Positions 27,226-36,771 of a stretch of 64,000 nucleotides of DNA are shown here, one piece after another. The notes beneath the pieces were generated by a model. That model did not search any database. It was not told where the DNA came from and worked only from the letters and a program-made list of their open reading frames with translations. This DNA is from Echinicola marina (lineage in GTDB: Bacteria; Bacteroidota; Bacteroidia; Cytophagales; Cyclobacteriaceae): contig NZ_CP080025.1 of NCBI RefSeq assembly GCF_020463795.1, positions 251,001 to 315,000 of the forward strand. The letters run 5' to 3'. The translations under genes and the position numbers were made by a program. The number at the start of each line of letters is the position of its first letter. Within the stretch, counting starts at the first letter, position 1.

Positions 27226-28068
27226 ATGAGCAAATATCAAATCATTATACTTAAATGCTTGGTCATTGGACTTATGTTCGTGAAGATACCTACTTCACAG
27301 GGCCAAGAAATGCCCTCCAAAAAGAAGGAACTGGAAGATGCCTATCAACAACATACACAACAAATTGCTTCTCTTAAATCAGAGTTGGCACAAATGAAGG
27401 AAAAAGTTGAAAATCTAGAAGCGGATAAGCGCAAACTAGGTTATGAAAAAGATGGCTTAATCCAAGACTTGAATTCCTTGGACTACAAAGTAGTAGACCT
27501 AAAAAAAATCCAGGATAGTCTAAGTGCAGAGCTGCTTGAAACTCAAAATCAGCTTGAGATAAATTTAGGAATTAATCAACAGCTCAAATCTTTACTTGAG
27601 ACCCTTACCGCATCCCAAGCCAGTCAAGAAGACTCAGTAGCTACTAATTTCACACAAAATGAGACAACGGTCCCTCTTTATTTAGGCAGTTTTGTAGGCA
27701 CCCAACCTGAATCCGTGATAAAAGACCAAGATGGGAAAGAAATGGTAATCAACGGCCAAAAAATAAAAACACCTCCTATTGGGCATACTTTTACCATCAT
27801 GAGTGATAACAAGGTAATGCTGGAACAAGTCAACGAGAATGACCAGTCCATTACCAAACTTAGTGGCACCTACACCATCAAAACCGACAACGAGCAGGTG
27901 TATGAAATGGCTTGTAAACTCAAAAATGATCAGGATCTGGTACTCGACTATATGATCACAATCAACAAGCTCAGCGAGGAAATCACTTGTTCACTAAAAG
28001 ACCAAGCCCCTTTTAAACTGCTGAAGAATATTCTTGTAGAAAACATTGGAGAAGTCACCTCCGAATAG
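27226..28068 (+). CDS. Exported coiled-coil protein of unknown function
   Basis: A 280-residue protein. Signal peptide to about residue 27 (...IPTSQGQ). A long heptad-rich coiled coil covers about residues 32-125 (KELEDAYQQHTQQIASLKSE ... LEADKRKLGYEKDGLIQDL). A C-terminal beta-rich domain of about 130 residues (VPLYLGSFVGTQPES ... ITCSLKD) follows. I do not recognise the family. It diverges from the transglutaminase-like gene, with which it may share regulation, and ends at a terminator shared with dnaN. Confidence 0.6.
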   Translation: MSKYQIIILKCLVIGLMFVKIPTSQGQEMPSKKKELEDAYQQHTQQIASLKSELAQMKEKVENLEADKRKLGYEKDGLIQDLNSLDYKVVDLKKIQDSLSAELLETQNQLEINLGINQQLKSLLETLTASQASQEDSVATNFTQNETTVPLYLGSFVGTQPESVIKDQDGKEMVINGQKIKTPPIGHTFTIMSDNKVMLEQVNENDQSITKLSGTYTIKTDNEQVYEMACKLKNDQDLVLDYMITINKLSEEITCSLKDQAPFKLLKNILVENIGEVTSE

Positions 28069-28084
28069 CCCCTCAAAAATAAAA

Positions 28085-28122
28085 AACCCGGCCTAAACAG
28101 CAATGCTCAGACCGGGTTCTTT
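28085..28122. terminator. Terminator between the coiled-coil gene and dnaN
   Basis: AACCCGG (28085-28091) pairs with CCGGGTT (28112-28118). On the minus strand the stem is followed by TTTTTTATTTTT, a strong tract for dnaN; on the plus strand by CTTTATATTT, weaker. Confidence 0.75.
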
Positions 28123-28139
28123 ATATTTCTTAATAGCTA

Positions 28140-29264
28140 TTACACGTAATTATTAAGCATTACAGGCATCACTAGCATCAGAATATCTTCATTTTCCCCT
28201 TTCTCACTTGGTACGATTAAGCCCGCACGGTTCGGAGCACTGAACTTCAGCGTCACCTGCTTGGCAGATATATTATTGAGCATCTCCACCAAGAACTTGG
28301 CATTGAAACCTATTTCGATATCCTCTCCTTCATGCTCACAGGATAACCTTTCATTTGCTTCGTTGGAGAAATCAAGATCCTCGGCAGAAATCTGCAACTC
28401 ACTTCCTGTCAATTTCAACCTTACCTGGTGAGTAGTTTTATTAGCATAAATAGCAATCCTTTTCAGTGAACTCAAAAACTCCACCTTATCGATGATCATA
28501 TCATTATTATTATCCACAGGAATTACATTCTCATAATCTGGAAAACGCTCATCGATCAATCGACAGATCATCTGAATATTTCCAAATTTGAAATAAGCAT
28601 TGGAATTGTTAAACTCTACTGTAACAGGTACATTTTCTGCTGGCAAAGTAGACTTCAATAAATTAAGTGCTTTCCTTGGGATAATAATGCTGGCTGCGTC
28701 TTGAGCCGCAATATCCACTCTTCTGTAACGGATAAGACGGTGTCCGTCTGTAGCAACAAAAGTAGCATTGGTATTGCTCAAATTCACATATACACCAGTC
28801 ATTGCTGGACGAAGCTCGTCATTACTTGTAGCAAAAATGGTATTATTTATAGCACTGCTCAAAACCTCAGTCGACATATCAACAGCTGTGGCATTGGTTA
28901 CTGAAGGAATCTTTGGGAAATCGGTAGCATTTTCACCTGCCAATTTATAACGACCATTATCAGAGCTGATTTCAACACTATAAGTATCATGGTCAATACT
29001 GAAAGTTACTGGCTGCTCTGGAAGGTTTTTCAAGGTTTCAATCAAAATCCTTGCTGGCACAGCTATATTTCCATCTTCTTTGGCCTCTACATCGATTTCG
29101 GTCATCATAGATGTCTGCAAGTCCGATGCCGTGATGGTCAGCTTTCCTTCTTTGATTTCAAAAAGGAAGTTTTCTAAAATCGGCACAACAGGATTGGTGG
29201 TCACCACCCCATTGATTCCGGATAATTGCTTCAAAAGAGCAGAAGAAGAAACAATAAATTTCAT
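28140..29264 (-). CDS. dnaN: DNA polymerase III beta subunit (sliding clamp)
   Basis: Ring-shaped processivity clamp for DNA polymerase. The 374 residues fit the three-domain monomer. The N-terminus MKFIVSSSALLKQLSGINGVV, the segment TGVYVNLSNTNATFVATDGHRL near residues 150-175 and the C-terminal ILMLVMPVML (the family's M-P-M/V-R/L end) are diagnostic. It stands alone rather than beside dnaA or recF. Upstream is a 226 bp gap that likely holds its promoter, and a terminator follows. Confidence 0.96.
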   Translation of the reverse strand: MKFIVSSSALLKQLSGINGVVTTNPVVPILENFLFEIKEGKLTITASDLQTSMMTEIDVEAKEDGNIAVPARILIETLKNLPEQPVTFSIDHDTYSVEISSDNGRYKLAGENATDFPKIPSVTNATAVDMSTEVLSSAINNTIFATSNDELRPAMTGVYVNLSNTNATFVATDGHRLIRYRRVDIAAQDAASIIIPRKALNLLKSTLPAENVPVTVEFNNSNAYFKFGNIQMICRLIDERFPDYENVIPVDNNNDMIIDKVEFLSSLKRIAIYANKTTHQVRLKLTGSELQISAEDLDFSNEANERLSCEHEGEDIEIGFNAKFLVEMLNNISAKQVTLKFSAPNRAGLIVPSEKGENEDILMLVMPVMLNNYV

Positions 29265-29490
29265 GTGAATATGATTTAGTTTTTAATGGAAATTAATTGA
29301 AATAAGCCTTGATCATCCAAAATCCTATCGGATAGACCAAAACTTTTCAATCAAAATACCAAAGCTTTTTTATTCCAATTGGTTTTCAACAGGGTAAATT
29401 TATAAATAAAATCATAAAAGCCTGTAAGGCTCGGAGATTTCTCAAGAAAAAAATTTCACACCTATTATTTGAGACTTTCTAGCCCACAGA

Positions 29491-31200
29491 TCACCCTCCA
29501 TATCGTCTTTTTCGCATATAGACCTTAAGGAAGCCAATTAATATAATCAAGGTCACTGGCAATGCAATATTGATCAGTTGCCATTTCAACTTCTCTTCTT
29601 TTACCTTCTTCTTATCCAATGGACGAATCTTAAGCACTTTGCTCCTTGTAGCCATAATTCCATCAGGATCGATCAGGTATTTCAAACTATTCTGAAGAAA
29701 GGCCCTGTTAGCATAGCTATTATTCGTAAAAGGACTTAATCCCAAAGGCAAAGGATCCCCTGATCCCACCTCGTGCTCGCTTTGTAACCAATCACCATCC
29801 CCTATAACGATCACAGCCCCCTCTGAACTGGATGGAACAAATTCAGCATCACCTTCAAATTCATCAGGTAAAAACCGATTATTAAAAAAAGACTCAAATT
29901 GCCCCTCCAGCAAGTACGCCAGAGGCAATTGCTTTTGATTATACAAATTTAAATCCGGTTCCTTGGACATGTCCTCAAAAGCTACCCTGACTGGCTGATC
30001 CAGGGTCCTGCTATAATTCCCACTAAAAACCAAGGGGACCTTTTTAACCCCATCAGCTTTTACCGTATCCAGAGAACTGATAAACCTGAACTTCATTTGG
30101 TCCAAGCCCTTGGTAATGACATGCCTGCTTATCCGATTGGCGATCACATAAAAAGGCCAAGGCAGCGGTGCCACCTGTGGCTGATCACCAAACTCACCTG
30201 CTACGACCGGATAATAACCAAAGTTCATGTCCTGAACCAAATCCTTATTGATCCTTATACCATATTTGAACAATAACCTGTCAAGCCCTGTATCAAAACC
30301 AATGGCAACTGTGCCCTCTCCTCCGGCATCCTCCATGTTCACGCTAAGCGGATCAATGCAAAACATTAACTTACCTCCCTGCATCAGGTATTGGTCAAGC
30401 AAATAAATTTCTCTCTCTTTATAGGGCGATTTGGGACCAGCAACTATTATCGCATCAAAGCTCAAAAGATCCTTTACTCCTTTAGCCTGGCTCAAAGGGA
30501 CTTTATAAACTTCATATTCCTCGGACAAAGCTTCCACAATACCGTATCCCTCATCATCCTGCAGTTCGCCATGATTAGTGATCATGGCTACCTTTTGCAT
30601 ATCCTCCTTGCTAAGCTTCTTGATCATATTAATCAGTTCAAACTCCAGGTTTTCCACCGACAGGTTAAGAATTTGGTCTGGCGTCATCCCTTTTTCTCCT
30701 TTAAGCAATAAGCCTCCCGTCTCATATTCTTCGTTCCGAATCACCACTCCAGGAAAAATCATTCTTGAAGTTTGAGCTCCTCCTTCCGAAGCATAGAGAT
30801 TGGTAGGATTAATCCCAAATTCTGCCAGATAAACAATATAATCCGCTCTCTCTTGCTCTCCCGCTATGCTCAAAGGATCCGTTTCTTTTAAATCAATGGA
30901 TACCTCACTATAATCATCAAAAGTCTTGACCATTTCCTCGATATTCTTTTGGAAACGGCGCATTCCACCGGGCAAGTCTCCATAAAGCTGCATATCCACT
31001 ACCAAAGGATCCTTCAAGCCCTTAAGTACTTCCTTTGTAGATGCATGTAAAGAATACCTTTTCTCTTCTGTGAGATCTATTCTAAAAGGGAAAAACTTGT
31101 TCAAAACCCAAAAGGTACCGATCAACAACAGCACCAAGATCCCTCCCTTGGCAATCCTCTTTTTATTCATCAAGCTAAAGTTCAATTTCCCCTTACTCAT
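29491..31200 (-). CDS. gldG: Gliding-motility ABC transporter protein GldG
   Basis: A 569-residue membrane-anchored protein of the GldG/ABC-type uncharacterised transporter family. One membrane segment lies near the N-terminus (GGILVLLLIGTFWVL, about residues 14-28) and one at the C-terminus (LINIALPVTLIILIGFLKVY). The periplasmic body begins with the conserved FPFRIDLTEEKRYSLHAST block and contains AMITNHGEL near residue 200 and the IIVAGPKSPYKEREIYLLDQYL segment. GldG works with GldF and GldA and is needed for gliding in Flavobacterium johnsoniae. Its start overlaps the gldF stop by 4 bp. Confidence 0.92.
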   Translation of the reverse strand: MSKGKLNFSLMNKKRIAKGGILVLLLIGTFWVLNKFFPFRIDLTEEKRYSLHASTKEVLKGLKDPLVVDMQLYGDLPGGMRRFQKNIEEMVKTFDDYSEVSIDLKETDPLSIAGEQERADYIVYLAEFGINPTNLYASEGGAQTSRMIFPGVVIRNEEYETGGLLLKGEKGMTPDQILNLSVENLEFELINMIKKLSKEDMQKVAMITNHGELQDDEGYGIVEALSEEYEVYKVPLSQAKGVKDLLSFDAIIVAGPKSPYKEREIYLLDQYLMQGGKLMFCIDPLSVNMEDAGGEGTVAIGFDTGLDRLLFKYGIRINKDLVQDMNFGYYPVVAGEFGDQPQVAPLPWPFYVIANRISRHVITKGLDQMKFRFISSLDTVKADGVKKVPLVFSGNYSRTLDQPVRVAFEDMSKEPDLNLYNQKQLPLAYLLEGQFESFFNNRFLPDEFEGDAEFVPSSSEGAVIVIGDGDWLQSEHEVGSGDPLPLGLSPFTNNSYANRAFLQNSLKYLIDPDGIMATRSKVLKIRPLDKKKVKEEKLKWQLINIALPVTLIILIGFLKVYMRKRRYGG

Positions 31201-31919
31201 TTCCTACGGACCATTAGCGTGGTAAAAACAATCAATATGACAATCCAGGTGATAAAAAAATATAAATCCCCGGAGTCTATCACTCCCCTACTCATGTTTT
31301 CGTAATGGTAACTCATGCTGAGTTCCTCTATCAAAACAACCCATGGACTGCTTCCCAAAAGGCTAGCCAAGCCCATAAATCCGAAATGAAATACAAAACA
31401 CAAAAACACCCCTAATACAAAAGCTGTGATCTGGTTATCCGTCAAGGAAGAACTAAAAAGCCCTATCCCTGTAAAAACGGCCCCGATCATGATAATACCG
31501 AAAAAAGAACCAAAAAAGCCGGCACTATCAATATTTCCTACGGGAGCTCCCAATTGATAAATACTGAAATAATACAATAAACTAGGCAATAGACCAAAAA
31601 CAAGCACCAAAAGACCTGCGAAATACTTGGCCAGCACCAACTGATATGGTTTCAAAGGAGAAGTCATCAGCAGCTCCCAAGTTCCCGTTTTCTTTTCCTC
31701 TGCGATCATTCTCATCGTTATGGCTGGCACCATAAAGGCAAAAATATAAGGAGTATATACAAACAGGGCTTCCAAATCAGCAAAGCCATACTCTAAAACA
31801 CTGGTATCCGGGAATACCCAAACAACCATCCCCAAAGCCACCAAAAATACAGTAAGTATCAAATAACCTATGATATTATTAAAAAATGCATTGACCTCTT
31901 TATAAACCAAACTGATCAT
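31197..31919 (-). CDS. gldF: Gliding-motility ABC transporter permease GldF
   Basis: A 240-residue ABC-2 type permease with about six membrane segments, the first at FNNIIGYLILTVFLVALGMVVWVF (residues 13-36). The conserved cytosolic motif ITMRMIAEEKKTGTWELLMTSP near residues 66-87 is typical of ABC-2 permeases. It overlaps gldA by 4 bp upstream and gldG by 4 bp downstream, so translation is coupled through all three. Confidence 0.92.
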   Translation of the reverse strand: MISLVYKEVNAFFNNIIGYLILTVFLVALGMVVWVFPDTSVLEYGFADLEALFVYTPYIFAFMVPAITMRMIAEEKKTGTWELLMTSPLKPYQLVLAKYFAGLLVLVFGLLPSLLYYFSIYQLGAPVGNIDSAGFFGSFFGIIMIGAVFTGIGLFSSSLTDNQITAFVLGVFLCFVFHFGFMGLASLLGSSPWVVLIEELSMSYHYENMSRGVIDSGDLYFFITWIVILIVFTTLMVRRK

Positions 31920-32833
31920 ATGTCACTCTCGGTTAGTTGATGAAAAATGGTTTCCAAATTTTTTTCGACTTGGTTTAAGTTCAGAAGGGTTAGACCCTTT
32001 TCATGAATTAGCTCTATTAAAGCCTTTCGCAAATGCCCAGGTACATCAGTGGAGATTTGTATTTGACGCTCACCCAACAGCTTCATTCTATCCAAACCAG
32101 GCAATCCTATAAACCATTCCTCCTTTAAACTTTCATCTGTTTCTAAAACTAAAACGGCCTTATCCTTTTCTCCCCGTAAATTCACAAGTAAGTCCTGAGC
32201 GACCACTTTACCTTGATGAATGATCACCACTTTTTCGCACAAAGCTTCGACCTCCTGCATAATATGCGTACTCAATATTAGCGTCTTATCTTTGCTGATG
32301 GTTTTGATCAATTTCCTGATTTCTACCAACTGGTTGGGGTCCAAACCCGTTGTAGGCTCATCGAGAATGATCACCTTAGGGTCATGGACAAGTGCCTTGG
32401 CCAAGCCTACTCTTTGTCGATAACCTTTTGATAAGGCTCCAATCTTCTTATGTTGCTCTGGTATTAAACCACACGATTCAAGAACCTCTTCTATCCTATC
32501 CTTAGCTGACTTGCCTTTAAGATGATGCAAGCCAGCCATAAACCCCAAAAACTCCTTGACATACATATCCAAGTACAGCGGATTATGCTCCGGTAAATAG
32601 CCTATCAAGCGACTTGTCTGCTCGGGGCATTCTACAGATGAAATACCATCTACCAATACATCTCCTTGATCGGGCAAAATATATCCCGCTGCAATTTTCA
32701 TGGTAGTGGATTTCCCCGCTCCATTGGGCCCCAAAAAACCCAGCACCTGACCAGGCCTAGCTTCAAAACTAACCTGATCAAGCGCTTTCTGCTTTTTATA
32801 AAACTTACTGAGTTGCTTTACTTGAAGCGACAT
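31916..32833 (-). CDS. gldA: Gliding-motility ABC transporter ATP-binding protein GldA
   Basis: A 305-residue ABC ATPase. Walker A GPNGAGKS is at residues 35-42, the signature LSKGYRQ at 134-140 and Walker B VIILDEP at 154-160, followed by the H-loop in LILSTHIMQEVEALCEK. The C-terminal 80 residues are the usual DUF4162-type extension. Linkage to gldF and gldG supports the GldA name. In F. johnsoniae gldA lies apart from gldFG; here the three are fused into one operon. The start is 1 bp after the SDR stop. Confidence 0.9.
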   Translation of the reverse strand: MSLQVKQLSKFYKKQKALDQVSFEARPGQVLGFLGPNGAGKSTTMKIAAGYILPDQGDVLVDGISSVECPEQTSRLIGYLPEHNPLYLDMYVKEFLGFMAGLHHLKGKSAKDRIEEVLESCGLIPEQHKKIGALSKGYRQRVGLAKALVHDPKVIILDEPTTGLDPNQLVEIRKLIKTISKDKTLILSTHIMQEVEALCEKVVIIHQGKVVAQDLLVNLRGEKDKAVLVLETDESLKEEWFIGLPGLDRMKLLGERQIQISTDVPGHLRKALIELIHEKGLTLLNLNQVEKNLETIFHQLTESDI

Positions 32834-32834
32834 T

Positions 32835-33533
32835 TTATCTTTTTCCTTTTGGCCTCAGTGGCCTACATTCCACATCAGCTATAAAATAATTGGGATGTGT
32901 TTCCAAAGTTTGAACCATGGTGCTGGCCACATCTTCTGGACGCATCATATTTTCATGGGCATTCATCCCCTCTATATCATCAAAGAAATTGGTTTGAACA
33001 GATCCTGGGTAGATAGTAGAAACTTTTATTCCAAAATCCCTTAATTCCATATACATGGCATGAGAAATTCCCCTAACCGCATGCTTTGTCCCACAATATC
33101 CTGCAAATTTAGCCACCCCATTTAATCCTGCAATAGAAGCCACATTAAGTATATGTCCTTCATCTTGCATTTTCATATTTGGCACCACCCTTTTGCTCAC
33201 ATAGAAAATGCCATGCACATTGGTATCAAACATCGCTCTCCAATCCTTACTATCCATCTCTTCCAAGTTTCCTGACACACCGAACCCTGCATTATTGACC
33301 AAAACCCTAATATCCTCACCCAGTATTCTTTTGGTTTCATTATATGCATCATCAACGGACACTTCATCAGAAACATCACAGCTGATAAAATGAAAGTTCG
33401 GATTTTCTAATCTTGGCGGGGTCCTTCCCCAGCCCGCTACATGCATACCTTTTTCTAGCAATAATTTAACTACTTCCAGACCGATCCCCCTACTGACGCC
33501 AGTGACTATGGCTCTTTTCCCTGATAATTCCAT
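32835..33533 (-). CDS. Short-chain dehydrogenase/reductase (SDR)
   Basis: A 232-residue NAD(P)-dependent oxidoreductase with a Rossmann fold. The cofactor motif TGVSRGIG is at residues 8-15, NNAG at about 86-89, the catalytic Ser in LNVASIAGL near residue 136 and YxxxK as YCGTK near residues 149-153. WGRTP after strand 2 suggests NADP preference, by inference. It is the first gene of the SDR-gldA-gldF-gldG cluster, with 1 bp before gldA. The substrate is unknown, and a link to gliding is only positional. Confidence 0.9.
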   Translation of the reverse strand: MELSGKRAIVTGVSRGIGLEVVKLLLEKGMHVAGWGRTPPRLENPNFHFISCDVSDEVSVDDAYNETKRILGEDIRVLVNNAGFGVSGNLEEMDSKDWRAMFDTNVHGIFYVSKRVVPNMKMQDEGHILNVASIAGLNGVAKFAGYCGTKHAVRGISHAMYMELRDFGIKVSTIYPGSVQTNFFDDIEGMNAHENMMRPEDVASTMVQTLETHPNYFIADVECRPLRPKGKR

Positions 33534-33686
33534 GTGTTTTTTAAACTTCTTTATATGAACAGGAATACAAATTGTTCCTTTTTTTTCGAGAATAAAACAG
33601 TTTCAAACTAAAAACTTATTAAAAGTTCTTAAATCCACTCATTTCAATAGCTTCAATTTTTTCCTACATTTAATCAAACCAATCAT

Positions 33687-34988
33687 ATGATCATGTATAG
33701 AATCCTCCTTACCTCTTTTTGTCTACTGATAAGCTCTTTCATCTTCGGTCAAAACCAACTGCATCAAAAGATTGACCAGAGCACCAAATCGATTGAATCA
33801 AAAGTGATCGATTGGCGCAGAGACATCCATCAGCATCCAGAATTGGGCAACCAAGAAACCCGGACTGCAGCCTTAGTCGCAAAACACCTTAGACAGATAG
33901 GGATAGAGGTAAAAGAAAATGTAGCGGTCACTGGTGTCGTCGGATTTTTGAAAGGTGGTCATGAAGGACCTACTGTTGCACTGAGGGCGGATATGGATGC
34001 CTTGCCGGTTACTGAAAGAAACGATTTACCATTTAAGTCTACCAAGACCACCATATATAATGATCAGGAAACAGGAATCATGCATGCTTGTGGACATGAC
34101 ACCCATGTAGCCATTTTAATGGGTGTAGCAGAGGTCTTGGCAGGCATGAAGGATGAACTTCACGGCAATGTCAAATTTATCTTTCAACCAGCAGAAGAAG
34201 GTGTCTTTGATCCCGGAATTGATTCCTGGGGTGCCAAACAAATGGTAGAAGAAGGCGTGATGGACGATGTAAATGCTGTTTTTGGTCTGCACATCAATTC
34301 CCAAACCGAAGTGGGCAAAATAAAATACCGATCAGGACCTGCCATGGCAGCAGTGGACAACCTCAAGCTTACCGTCAAAGGCAGACAGGCCCATGGGGCC
34401 TACCCTTGGTCATCAATTGATCCAATTGTAACCGCTGCACAAATCATCAATTCCCTGCAAACCATTATCAGCAGAAATGTAAACATCACCGAAAACCCGG
34501 CTATTGTCACCATTGGCAGTATTCATGGAGGCCTTCGCCAAAACATCATACCTGAAGAAGTAGAAATGCTTGGAACCATCAGGACCTATGGCCACGAACA
34601 GCAGGAGCTAATACACAGAAGAATTCATGAGATTGTGAGCCACACAGCACAGGCAGCTGCTGCTCAAGTCAATATTGAAATTGACAAAATTTACCCTGCC
34701 ACTATCAACAACCCAGAACTTACCAAGAAAATGGTACAAACACTAAACACTGTTGCAGGTAAAGAAAACATCATTTACCATGATCCTATCACGGGAGCAG
34801 AAGATTTCAGTTATTTCCAACAAGAAGTCCCTGGTTTATTTATCTTTTTGGGTGGAATGCCCAAAGGGAAAGATCCTACAAAAGTAGCTGCCCACCATAC
34901 GCCCGATTTCTTCATTGATGAGGAAAGTCTTAAACTCGGAGTAAGGGCCCTGAGTTATTTAACTGTAGATTATATGGATCAGCAATAA
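33687..34988 (+). CDS. M20 family metallo-amidohydrolase (exported)
   Basis: A 433-residue M20D-type amidohydrolase, related to hippurate hydrolase and IAA-amino-acid hydrolases, with a signal peptide ending IFGQ. Metal and catalytic features: RRDIHQHPELGNQE, ALRADMDALPV, HACGHDTH near residue 136, PAEEG near residue 171 (catalytic Glu pair) and a later AEDFSYF block. The dimerisation domain spans about 215-330. It likely removes acyl or amide groups from amino acids or peptides in the periplasm. ATG at 33687 or 33693 is possible. It ends at a bidirectional terminator. Confidence 0.9.
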   Translation: MIMYRILLTSFCLLISSFIFGQNQLHQKIDQSTKSIESKVIDWRRDIHQHPELGNQETRTAALVAKHLRQIGIEVKENVAVTGVVGFLKGGHEGPTVALRADMDALPVTERNDLPFKSTKTTIYNDQETGIMHACGHDTHVAILMGVAEVLAGMKDELHGNVKFIFQPAEEGVFDPGIDSWGAKQMVEEGVMDDVNAVFGLHINSQTEVGKIKYRSGPAMAAVDNLKLTVKGRQAHGAYPWSSIDPIVTAAQIINSLQTIISRNVNITENPAIVTIGSIHGGLRQNIIPEEVEMLGTIRTYGHEQQELIHRRIHEIVSHTAQAAAAQVNIEIDKIYPATINNPELTKKMVQTLNTVAGKENIIYHDPITGAEDFSYFQQEVPGLFIFLGGMPKGKDPTKVAAHHTPDFFIDEESLKLGVRALSYLTVDYMDQQ

Positions 34989-34996
34989 TAAATTTA

Positions 34997-35041
34997 ATAT
35001 CAAAGAAGGCTGTCAAATTAGATGACAGCCTTCTTTGATAT
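34997..35041. terminator. Bidirectional terminator, M20 gene / oxidoreductase
   Basis: A perfect 19 bp stem (ATATCAAAGAAGGCTGTCA with its complement) around a 7-base loop between convergent genes. It is the longest perfect stem in the window. Confidence 0.85.
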
Positions 35042-35058
35042 GTTTCGCTTAAGAAAAT

Positions 35059-35730
35059 TTACTTTTCAAAAACCAAGGCATCTGGCTCAGCCCCTAACTC
35101 TTTCAGTCCACCCATAACGGCCTTCATAAAACCTCCAGGACCACAGACATAAAAGTGTTGGTGATCAAAATGGCCTATTTTATTTTTCAAATATTCCTTA
35201 TTGATCAAGCCTTTGTCGTAAGCGGTATCCTTTTGATCAGAGATAATATTGATGAATTTATGCCCCAAAATAGCCTTCAACTCTTCATAAAGGATAATAT
35301 CATCATTGGTCTTATTGGCAAAAACCAGCATACTATTCCCTATCTTATTTTTCTTTCGAAGATGCCTCAAAATAGCTATAAAAGGGGTAATTCCTGCCCC
35401 TCCAGCTATAAAAACGCCTTCGCCCTTAAAGCTGATTGTTCCCCAAGCATCTCCAATTTCCACCTCATCCCCTACTTCAGCATTTCCAAGTCTTTTGGTC
35501 ACTCCTTCGTGTCCCTTATAGGACTTAATGATAAATTCCAAATAATCATCTGAAGGCAAATTGGTAAATGTAAAAGGACGCTTTTCTGCTTCCCACCCTG
35601 CTTTTAACAAACTCACCTCAGTAGCCTGGCCTGGATTAAACTGAAAGCCACGCGGTTTCTCCAACTTGAACCTGTTGACATCATGGGTCAATGGCTCTTT
35701 TTCCAAAATTTTCAATCTATAGTTCGCCAT
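35059..35730 (-). CDS. FAD/NAD(P)-binding ferredoxin reductase-type oxidoreductase
   Basis: A 223-residue flavoprotein of the ferredoxin-NADP reductase fold without a fused 2Fe-2S domain. The FAD motif is RPFTFTNLP (residues 52-60), the NAD(P) motif GGAGITPFIAIL lies near residues 110-121 and the C-terminal YVCGPGGFMKAV near residues 193-204. It probably passes electrons from NAD(P)H to a ferredoxin, flavodoxin or flavohaem partner. It lies 86 bp after the purine nucleoside phosphorylase on the same strand. Confidence 0.85.
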   Translation of the reverse strand: MANYRLKILEKEPLTHDVNRFKLEKPRGFQFNPGQATEVSLLKAGWEAEKRPFTFTNLPSDDYLEFIIKSYKGHEGVTKRLGNAEVGDEVEIGDAWGTISFKGEGVFIAGGAGITPFIAILRHLRKKNKIGNSMLVFANKTNDDIILYEELKAILGHKFINIISDQKDTAYDKGLINKEYLKNKIGHFDHQHFYVCGPGGFMKAVMGGLKELGAEPDALVFEK

Positions 35731-35816
35731 ACCTTAACTTACAAAAAAGCCTGCGCTTTTTGAAATGATGATGGGACACATCTTTGAATTTTGATACGAA
35801 TTAGGCTTTCAAGTAT

Positions 35817-36653
35817 TTATATTTTATACAGTAAGTCCCTGACGATTTCGGTCATCTTTGGTTCTGCAATGGCCGCGGCTGCAATCACTTCTTGTATGGA
35901 AATTTTCTTGATATTACCAGGGGAACATAAATCCGTGATGGCTGACATAGCAAACACTGGCAAATCCATCTGCCTGGCCACTATCACCTCCGGCACCGTG
36001 CTCATACCCACTGCATCTGCACCTATTGTTCTTAAATATTTGTATTCTGCTCTGGTTTCCAAGTTAGGTCCCTGCACCCCGGCATAAACGCCTTGATGGG
36101 CATTAATTCCCCTTTCTTTGGCAATCTTTAAAGCCTCATCTATTAAATCTAAATGATAAGGTTCACTCATATCAGGAAACCTTACACCAAAATCATCCAA
36201 ATTCCTCCCTCTCAGCGGATTCTCCGGAAATAGATCAATATGATCATTGATGATCATCACATCACCCACTTTAAAATCAGGTTTCAATCCTCCCGCAGCA
36301 TTTGACACTATTAATTGCGCTATACCAAGTTGTTTCATCACCCTCACTGGAAAGGTGACCTCCTTCATATTATAGCCTTCGTAATAATGGAAACGACCTT
36401 TCATGATCACAAGCTCAACCCCAGACAGCTTTCCGAAAATCAACTCTCCAGCATGGGTCTCAACGGTTGAAATAGGAAAGTTGGGAATATCTGTATAGGA
36501 AATGGACTTTTCCACATCAATATGATCTATCAATTGTCCCAATCCAGTACCTAAAATCACTCCGACCTTGGGCTGCCCCGCGTATGACCCCTGGATAAAA
36601 CTTACTGCTTGGCTAATTTGGTCTATATATGCTTCGGTGTTTCCTTTTTTCAT
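35817..36653 (-). CDS. Purine nucleoside phosphorylase
   Basis: A 278-residue PNP-I/MTAP family enzyme that cleaves purine nucleosides with phosphate. Conserved segments: GVILGTGLGQL (residues 31-41), THAGELIFGKL (about 65-75), YEGYNMKEVTFPVRVMK (about 91-107), SNAAGGLKPDF (about 117-127) and GADAVGMSTVPEVIVAR (about 211-227). The trimeric inosine/guanosine type is likely. It diverges from the NADPH-FMN reductase gene across a 118 bp gap. Confidence 0.93.
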   Translation of the reverse strand: MKKGNTEAYIDQISQAVSFIQGSYAGQPKVGVILGTGLGQLIDHIDVEKSISYTDIPNFPISTVETHAGELIFGKLSGVELVIMKGRFHYYEGYNMKEVTFPVRVMKQLGIAQLIVSNAAGGLKPDFKVGDVMIINDHIDLFPENPLRGRNLDDFGVRFPDMSEPYHLDLIDEALKIAKERGINAHQGVYAGVQGPNLETRAEYKYLRTIGADAVGMSTVPEVIVARQMDLPVFAMSAITDLCSPGNIKKISIQEVIAAAAIAEPKMTEIVRDLLYKI

Positions 36654-36771
36654 GTTTTCTTGGAATTGGACAAACTACAATCTTATTTTGAGGCTAATAA
36701 ATTCACATCAGAACTTTATATACCACGATATTGTATATTAAAGATCAAATTAACAAGTTTAAGACTTATTC

